Below the pieces are notes generated by a model, which was given only the letters and a program-made list of their open reading frames with translations, did not search any database and was not told where the DNA came from. A stretch of 64,000 nucleotides of DNA from Kaistia defluvii (lineage in GTDB: Bacteria > Pseudomonadota > Alphaproteobacteria > Rhizobiales > Kaistiaceae), in contig NZ_JBEPSM010000001.1 in assembly GCF_040548815.1 (NCBI RefSeq), positions 248,001-312,000 of the forward strand, in the 5' to 3' direction. The translations under genes were made by a program, and so were the position numbers. Shown in pieces: positions 58,653 to 64,000 of the stretch (its first letter is position 1; every line of letters starts with the position of its first letter).

Positions 58653-58752
58653 CGTCTTCCCGGGCCGAACCCGGGATCCATTCAGCCGGGATGGCAGGAT
58701 CGGAAACGCCGGAAACCTCCGCCGCATGGATCCCCCGTTCGCGGGGATGATG
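58653..58752. repeat. type A palindromic repeat, copy 7 (diverged)
   Basis: The left arm 58653-58681 (CGTCTTCCCGGGCC..ACCCGGGATCCAT) and right arm 58726-58752 (ATGGATCCCCCG..CGGGGATGATG) are less symmetric than in other copies. It lies between the sugar operon terminator and the convergent Lrp-type gene. Confidence 0.75.
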
Positions 58753-58808
58753 CCCTCGAGGAGGAATGACGCCGGAGGCTCTTCTGTCGATGCCGTAGGC
58801 CCAGCGCC

Positions 58809-59261
58809 CTAAAGCGGCAGCAGATCCGTATTCTTGACCTCTTCCATCACCGCGTAGGTGTGGGTTTCGCGCACGCCGGGCAGCGACAGCAGGCTTTCGG
58901 ACAGGAAGGCGCGATAGGCGTTCATGTCGCTGACGCGGGCCTTGATCAGATAGTCGAACCCGCCGGCCACCATGTGGCACTCCATCACCTCGGAGGCGCG
59001 GCGCACGGCGATTGCGAAATGCTCGAACACATCCGGCGTCGTCCGGTCGAGCTTGACCTCGACGAAGACCAGCAGCCCGAGATCGAGCTTTTCCGCCGAA
59101 AGCCGGGCGTGATAGCCCTCGATATAGCCTTCTCGCGTCAGGCGCTTGACCCGGTCGGCCGTCGCGGTCGGCGACAGATTGACCTTGGCCGCCAGTTCCA
59201 GCGTCGTGATGCGGCCATCGGCCTGGAGCGCTTTCAGGATGGCGCGGTCGGTGCGGTCCAT
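58809..59261 (-). CDS. Lrp/AsnC-family regulator, candidate PutR
   Basis: A 150-residue regulator. The N-terminal helix-turn-helix (DRAILKALQADGRITTLELA, AKVNLSPTATADRVKRL) is followed by the ligand-sensing RAM domain (VFVEVKLDRTTPD, VAGGFDYLIKARV, GVRETHTY). The start MDRTDRAILK is canonical. It lies two genes from putA in the opposite direction. In Agrobacterium and Rhodobacter an Lrp-type PutR activates putA in response to proline, so that role is likely but unproven. The adjacent hydrolase shares its strand. Confidence 0.87.
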   Translation of the reverse strand: MDRTDRAILKALQADGRITTLELAAKVNLSPTATADRVKRLTREGYIEGYHARLSAEKLDLGLLVFVEVKLDRTTPDVFEHFAIAVRRASEVMECHMVAGGFDYLIKARVSDMNAYRAFLSESLLSLPGVRETHTYAVMEEVKNTDLLPL

Positions 59262-59299
59262 GTCGGTTCGGCTTTTCTGGATGGACTGGAAGAACGGGC

Positions 59300-60109
59300 T
59301 CAGCGCAGTTCGAGGCTGGCGAGGAAGGCCAGCATCGCCTCGTTGAACAGGCGCGGCCGCTGCAGAGGTGCGAAATGGCTGACGCCGTCGAGCAGCGTCA
59401 GCGTCGCGCCGGGAATGCTTCGGGCGAGATAGCGGGCATGCTCGGTATGGATGAACTCGTCGCTCTCGCTCTGGACGATCGCCACCGGCACCGTGATCGC
59501 GGCAAGGTCGGCCGCCGAATAATCCGGCTGCGTCTGCTGCATCAGCGATACGGCTGCGGAAAATGGACCGAAATCGTCCGGCGTCGGGGAGAGGGCCGCA
59601 TAGTCCTTCACATGGCGCGCGAAGCAGTGGTCGATGACCGGGCTTGGCACGAAGGGCCTGGCGCCGCTCGGGTCCATATTGCACGCGAAGAAGAACACGC
59701 CCGTAACGCGTTCGGGATGGCGGCGGGCGAGCACCAGGCCAGTACAGGCGCCGTCGCTCCAGCCGATGATCGGGGCGGTGGCAATCTGCAGATGATCCAT
59801 CACCGCCAGCACGTCGGAGGACATGAGCCCATAGGAGAAGGGATGCTGGTCGCGGCTGCTGCGGCCATGACCCCGGCTGTCCATGACGATCGCGCGGAAG
59901 CCTGCGGCCACGAGCGCCGGCACCTGATGGCCCCAATTGCCGGCATTGCCGAGACCGCCATGCAGCAGCACGACCGCCGGTCCGGTCCCGAAGCTGGCGG
60001 CCCAGATGCGGGCGCCGTTGGTCTCGACTGTAAAGCTTTCGCCGGTGGCGGGCAGGGGCGGCGCGCCGTTCTCGTCGAACTGGCGGAGATCGTCGTCGCT
60101 GAAGTCCAC
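59300..60109 (-). CDS. alpha/beta-fold hydrolase
   Basis: A 269-residue cytosolic hydrolase. Features are the oxyanion segment LLHGGLGNAGNW, the nucleophile elbow GWSDG with Ser118, an acidic residue in QSESDEFIH and His in DGVSHFAPL. It has no signal peptide. It shares the strand with the Lrp-type gene 38 nt downstream, so the two may form a unit, and diverges from putA. Substrate unknown. Confidence 0.88.
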   Translation of the reverse strand: MDFSDDDLRQFDENGAPPLPATGESFTVETNGARIWAASFGTGPAVVLLHGGLGNAGNWGHQVPALVAAGFRAIVMDSRGHGRSSRDQHPFSYGLMSSDVLAVMDHLQIATAPIIGWSDGACTGLVLARRHPERVTGVFFFACNMDPSGARPFVPSPVIDHCFARHVKDYAALSPTPDDFGPFSAAVSLMQQTQPDYSAADLAAITVPVAIVQSESDEFIHTEHARYLARSIPGATLTLLDGVSHFAPLQRPRLFNEAMLAFLASLELR

Positions 60110-60180
60110 GGTGTGTCGCTCCCCGGCTTAGAAGGTAGATCCTTGGACGGTAGAGACATTCGCGGAAAAATTCCAATGAA

Positions 60181-60195
60181 CCGTGAAAATCACGG
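60181..60195. promoter_or_regulatory. inverted repeat in the putA upstream region, candidate Lrp/PutR operator
   Basis: CCGTGA (60181-60186) and TCACGG (60190-60195) form a perfect dyad around AAA. It sits in the 162-nt gap between divergent hydrolase and putA, about 85 nt before the putA start. Its AT-rich centre and size fit Lrp-type sites, but no matching second copy was found. Confidence 0.45.
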
Positions 60196-60271
60196 ATTGA
60201 ACTTGCATCAAACCCCAAAGCCCCGCCGGGATCGGCGATATTCTGCGGACTTCGCAATCCGGAGTGCCCGC

Positions 60272-63200
60272 ATGCCTACCGTCGCCATCGAACCCTTTCG
60301 TGCTCCTTATGCCGGCGACGACGCCGCGCTGATGCGCCAGGCGATCCGCGGTTCGATGCTCGACGCCGCCGCCGAAGCGCGCACCGACCGCCGCGCCACC
60401 GCCTTCATCGAGGCGATCCGCGGCCAATCCGGCGCTGTCGGCGGCATCGAGGACTTTTTGCGGGAGTTCGGGCTTTCGACGCGCGAGGGGCTGGCGCTGA
60501 TGGTGCTGGCCGAGGCGCTCTTGCGTGTCCCGGATTCGGCGACGCAGGACCGACTGATCGAGGACAAGCTCGGTGGCGCTGACTGGAGCGAGCATAGTGG
60601 CAAGGCGGAAGGCTGGTTCGTGTCTGCCTCGACCTGGGCGCTAGGGCTCTCGGCGCGCATCGTGACGCCGACCGACAGCGCCGACGGCATCATCGCCGGC
60701 CTCGTCAAGCGCGTCGGCACCCCGACCGTCCGCACCGCGACGCGCCAGGCCATGCGCTTTCTCGGCTACCATTTCGTGCTGGGCCAGACCATCCAGGATG
60801 GACTGAAGCGCGCCAGGACGCTGGAAAAGCAGGGCTTCCGCTATTCCTACGACATGCTGGGGGAGGGCGCCCGCACGGCCGACGACGCGCAGCGCTATTT
60901 CGACAGCTATGCCATGGCGATCGACGCCATCGGCAAGGCGGCCGGCAAGAAGGCGCTGCCCGATCGGCCGGGCATCTCGGTCAAGCTCTCGGCGCTGCAT
61001 CCCCGCTTCGAGGCGGTCAACCACGCGCGGGTCATGGCGGAGCTGACGCCGAAGCTGGTCAAGCTGGCGGCGCAGGCGAAGAGCTATGACCTCAACTTCA
61101 CCGTCGATGCCGAAGAGGCCGACCGGCTGGAACTGTCGCTCGACGTGATCGCGGCAGCGTTCGCCGATCCGTCGCTTGCCGGCTGGGATGGCTTCGGCCT
61201 TGCCATCCAGGCCTATCAGAAGCGTGCCGGCGCGGTGATCGACTGGATCGGCGAACTGGCCTCGAGGCTGGATCGCAAGATGATGGTCCGCCTGGTCAAG
61301 GGCGCCTATTGGGACACCGAGGTGAAGCGGGCGCAGGAGCGCGGCCTCGACGACTATGCGGTGTTCACCCGCAAGGCCGCGACCGACCAAAACTATCTCT
61401 TTTGCGCGCGAAAACTGCTCGACCTGCGGCCGCGCATATTTCCGCAATTCGCCACCCACAATGCGCTGACCGTCGCAACGATTCTGGAGATGGCCGGGGA
61501 GGCGACCGGCTTCGAACTGCAGCGCCTGCATGGCATGGGCGAGGCGCTGCACAAGGCGGTGCATGACAGCGTGCCGGCGGTCTCGACCCGCATCTATGCG
61601 CCCGTCGGCGGCCATCGCGATCTGCTCGCTTATCTGGTCCGTCGATTGCTCGAAAATGGCGCAAACTCGTCCTTTGTGGCCGTGGTCGGCGACCGCTCGG
61701 TGCCGATCGCCAGCCTGCTGGTCCGGCCCGACACGACGCTGGAGGGCGGCGCCCGGGCCCGCCATCGGCACCTGCCGCTGCCGGCCGATCTCTATGGTGA
61801 GACACGCAAGAACTCTGCCGGCCTCGAATTCGGCTCCGAAGCCGCGCTGAATACGCTGCTCGACGGCATGAAGGCGCATGACGGCACGGCGCTGGTGGCG
61901 AAGCCGATCGTCGCCGTGACGATCGACGACGGGAAGCCGACGCCGGTCCTGAGCCCGATCGACGGCCGGACGGTGGTCGGCTCGGTTTCCTCCCTCTCCG
62001 TCGATGCCGTCGATGGCGTCATGAAGGCGGGCCAGGCGGCGTTTCGCGCCTGGTCGGCGACGCCGGCCGAGGATCGCGCCAACATCCTCGATAAAATGGC
62101 GGATCTGCTGGAGCAGAACCGCGACCGGCTGATGAGCCTGCTCGCCCGCGAGGCCGGCAAGACGCTGGCCGACGGGCTCTCGGAGGTGCGCGAGGCGACG
62201 GATTTCTGCCGTTACTATGCCGCTGAGGCCCGCCGCCACTTTGCAGCGCCGATCCGGATGCCGGGCCCAACTGGCGAGCGCAACGAGCTCCAGTATCGCG
62301 GCCGGGGCGTCTTCGTCGCCATCTCGCCCTGGAACTTTCCCCTCGCCATTTTCCTCGGCCAGGTGACGGCGGCGCTGGCCGCCGGCAACGTGGTCGTGGC
62401 GAAGCCGGCCGAGCAGACGCCGATCATCGCCTTCGAGGCGGTGCGACTGCTGCACCAGGCAGGCGTGCCGGTCGCGGCCTGCCAGTTGGCGACCGGCGAC
62501 GGCAAGATGGGCGCCGCTCTTGTTAGCCATCCGTTAACCGCGGGCGTCGCTTTCACCGGCTCGACCGAGACCGCGTGGTCAATCAACCGCGCGCTCGCCG
62601 CGAGGCAGGGTCCGATCGTCCCGCTGATCGCCGAGACGGGGGGCCTCAACGCCATGATCGTCGATGCGACGGCGCTGCCGGAGCAGGTGACGGACGATGT
62701 CGTCGCCTCGGCGTTCCGTTCGGCCGGCCAGCGCTGCTCGGCGCTGCGCATTCTCTATCTGCAGGACGATGTCGCCGATCGGATGCTGGAGATGATCGAG
62801 GGCGCGGCGGCGGAACTCACCGTCGGCGACCCGCGCCAGCCTGCGACCGATCTCGGCCCGGTCATCGACGCCGAGGCCAAGGCCAATCTCGACCGCCACA
62901 TCGCCTTGATGCGGAAGAGCGAGACCGTGCGCTTCGAGGGCAGGGCGCCGAATGACGGCAGCTATGTCGCGCCGGTGATCATCGAGCTGCGAGAAGCCGC
63001 GACGCTCGACCGCGAGGTGTTCGGGCCGATCCTGCATGTCGTGCGCTGGAAGGCGGGCGATCTGGACAAGGTGATCGAGCAGGTCGCCGCGACCGGCTAC
63101 GGCCTGACGCTTGGCATCCACAGCCGTATCGACGAGACGGTCGACGCCATCGTCGAGAAGCTCGCGGTCGGCAATGTCTATGTGAACCGCAACGTCATCG

Positions 63201-63367
63201 GCGCCGTGGTCGGCACCCAGCCCTTCGGCGGCTCCGGCCTTTCCGGCACCGGCCCCAAGGCCGGCGGCCCGAACTACCTGCTGCGCTTTGCCGAGGAGCA
63301 GGTGATTTCGGTCAACACGGCGGCAGCCGGCGGCAACGCCTCGCTGATGGCAATGGGAGACGGCTAG
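60272..63367 (+). CDS. putA: bifunctional proline dehydrogenase / P5C dehydrogenase PutA
   Basis: A 1031-residue enzyme oxidising proline to glutamate. The FAD-dependent PRODH barrel occupies about residues 150-460 (GISVKLSALHPRF, KMMVRLVKGAYWDTE, FATHNALTVATI, LQRLHGMGE). The P5C dehydrogenase follows, with ISPWNFPLAI, ETGGLNAMIVDATAL and catalytic Cys822 in SAGQRCSALR. There is no N-terminal ribbon-helix-helix, so it is not self-regulated and needs a separate regulator such as the nearby Lrp. The start at 60272 follows CCGGAG; the frame is open far upstream, but that is a shadow of the antisense hydrolase. Confidence 0.97.
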   Translation: MPTVAIEPFRAPYAGDDAALMRQAIRGSMLDAAAEARTDRRATAFIEAIRGQSGAVGGIEDFLREFGLSTREGLALMVLAEALLRVPDSATQDRLIEDKLGGADWSEHSGKAEGWFVSASTWALGLSARIVTPTDSADGIIAGLVKRVGTPTVRTATRQAMRFLGYHFVLGQTIQDGLKRARTLEKQGFRYSYDMLGEGARTADDAQRYFDSYAMAIDAIGKAAGKKALPDRPGISVKLSALHPRFEAVNHARVMAELTPKLVKLAAQAKSYDLNFTVDAEEADRLELSLDVIAAAFADPSLAGWDGFGLAIQAYQKRAGAVIDWIGELASRLDRKMMVRLVKGAYWDTEVKRAQERGLDDYAVFTRKAATDQNYLFCARKLLDLRPRIFPQFATHNALTVATILEMAGEATGFELQRLHGMGEALHKAVHDSVPAVSTRIYAPVGGHRDLLAYLVRRLLENGANSSFVAVVGDRSVPIASLLVRPDTTLEGGARARHRHLPLPADLYGETRKNSAGLEFGSEAALNTLLDGMKAHDGTALVAKPIVAVTIDDGKPTPVLSPIDGRTVVGSVSSLSVDAVDGVMKAGQAAFRAWSATPAEDRANILDKMADLLEQNRDRLMSLLAREAGKTLADGLSEVREATDFCRYYAAEARRHFAAPIRMPGPTGERNELQYRGRGVFVAISPWNFPLAIFLGQVTAALAAGNVVVAKPAEQTPIIAFEAVRLLHQAGVPVAACQLATGDGKMGAALVSHPLTAGVAFTGSTETAWSINRALAARQGPIVPLIAETGGLNAMIVDATALPEQVTDDVVASAFRSAGQRCSALRILYLQDDVADRMLEMIEGAAAELTVGDPRQPATDLGPVIDAEAKANLDRHIALMRKSETVRFEGRAPNDGSYVAPVIIELREAATLDREVFGPILHVVRWKAGDLDKVIEQVAATGYGLTLGIHSRIDETVDAIVEKLAVGNVYVNRNVIGAVVGTQPFGGSGLSGTGPKAGGPNYLLRFAEEQVISVNTAAAGGNASLMAMGDG

Positions 63368-63552
63368 CCGGCGAGGACTCCCCTATGTCCAGTATGGCCC
63401 GAAACAGATCGGGTCGATCCGCTGTTTCGCGCAACCAGTGGCCGCTCCGGCCGTTGCACCTGCGCCGGCCCAGAGCCGGAGTTCGAAACCCAAAGCCCCT
63501 GCACCGAAGCCGCGGGAGGTGCCCGCGCAATAGGATGGGGCTATGCTCCGCG

Positions 63553-63580
63553 TTGTGCACCGCACGGCTTCTGCTATAAG
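63553..63580 (+). promoter_or_regulatory. candidate promoter for kup
   Basis: TTGTGC (63553-63558), 16-nt spacer, TATAAG (63575-63580), 44 nt before the kup start. The gap 63368-63624 shows no other element that I recognise. Confidence 0.4.
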
Positions 63581-63624
63581 CACGCGCGGCCGCCGGTAGG
63601 TGCGGTGAATGAGATGACCAGTTC

Positions 63625-64000
63625 ATGGCTCTGAATGCGCAGGGGTCCGATACCGGAACCCCATCTTCGGTTTCGGCCAGCGATGTGCCGACCGGAGCGG
63701 CTACCGACGACCATGGCGCCGGCAGCCCAGTCGCTCATGCTGGGTTCTTCACGCTGGCGCTGGGCTCGGTCGGCGTCGTCTATGGCGACATCGGCACCAG
63801 CGTCATCTATGCCTTGCGCGAGGCCCTGCATGCGGCCAATCGTGCCCATGGCGAACTCGTTCGGGAAGACGTGATCAGCGTCATTTCGCTGATCATCTGG
63901 ACGTTGACGATTATCGTCACGCTCAAATATGTCGTCATTTTGCTGCGCGCCGACAATAATGGCGAGGGCGGTACGCTGTCGCTGATGGCGCTCGCCACCC
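63625..64000 (+). CDS. kup: potassium transporter Kup, N-terminal part (cut by right edge)
   Basis: The first 125 codons of a KUP-type potassium uptake protein. A polar N-terminal extension of about 45 residues precedes [20 protein letters not shown], the signature of the first transmembrane helix. The second block, [20 protein letters not shown], is equally diagnostic. The start is the ATG at 63625, which has no strong ribosome site. The rest of the gene is outside the window. Confidence 0.92.
   Translation, partial: MALNAQGSDTGTPSSVSASDVPTGAATDDHGAGSPVAHAGFFTLALGSVGVVYGDIGTSVIYALREALHAANRAHGELVREDVISVISLIIWTLTIIVTLKYVVILLRADNNGEGGTLSLMALAT

Noticed and set aside
59375-60271. Open frame extending PutA by 299 codons upstream
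   Set aside because: It overlaps the antisense hydrolase and has no PutA or ribbon-helix-helix similarity; the CCGGAG-preceded ATG at 60272 gives the normal PutA N terminus.
63490-63525. GTTCGAAAC resembling a tRNA T-loop
   Set aside because: No acceptor or anticodon stem can be built around it.
63383-63583. 66-codon minus-strand frame ending QRIDPICFGPYWT
   Set aside because: The C terminus looks less random than a shadow, but there is no ribosome site and its start would overlap the kup promoter; unsupported without homologues.

Overview
The window reads as chromosome of a GC-rich alphaproteobacterium, most probably of the order Hyphomicrobiales (Rhizobiales). The support is a FeuP/FeuQ-type two-component pair behind a small PepSY protein, a degP / two-component / glnE / PleC-like kinase block that I remember as syntenic in rhizobia, a PutA without a ribbon-helix-helix domain beside an Lrp-type regulator, and an RcGTA-type gene transfer agent (GTA) cluster. 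A genus such as Kaistia is possible but cannot be settled from the sequence. No rRNA, tRNA or CRISPR array was found.

Region 1 (1-8.7 kb) is metabolic. It holds three aldo/keto reductases (one cut by the left edge), a PQQ dehydrogenase with a small membrane partner that resembles a split SldA/SldB polyol dehydrogenase, a secreted alpha/beta hydrolase, a DUF4239 membrane protein and an SDR.

Region 2 (about 8.8-32.1 kb) is an almost complete GTA cluster. In order it has small and large terminase, portal, a small membrane protein, prohead protease, capsid, head-tail connectors, tail terminator, tail tube, two tail chaperones, tape measure, distal tail protein, hub, NlpC/P60 peptidase, megatron, a DUF2793 protein, spike base and spike fibre. 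An endolysin and a holin-like protein follow a strong terminator. The cluster is unusually invaded. Five non-GTA genes sit inside it (DUF4239, a diguanylate cyclase, a GNAT acetyltransferase, a low-GC DUF2059 protein and an unknown 97-residue protein), four of them on the opposite strand. Two families of palindromic repeats fill its gaps. Two copies of one family lie in frame inside GTA genes, and the distal tail gene carries an in-frame TGA where relatives have Trp. It is therefore either a decaying GTA or one that tolerates heavy remodelling.

Region 3 (32.1-51.4 kb) is conserved housekeeping and regulation: PepSY/FeuP/FeuQ, a lipoprotein, ccmI-ccmE-ccmF-ccmH for cytochrome c maturation, a DegP protease, an OmpR-type two-component system, glnE, a PleC-like kinase and pepN.

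Region 4 (51.6-58.6 kb) is a sugar operon: LacI regulator, TIM-barrel isomerase/epimerase, Gfo/Idh/MocA oxidoreductase and an RbsABC-type importer, closed by a terminator.

Region 5 (58.8-64 kb) is proline catabolism (Lrp-type regulator, alpha/beta hydrolase, putA) followed by the start of a Kup potassium transporter cut by the right edge.
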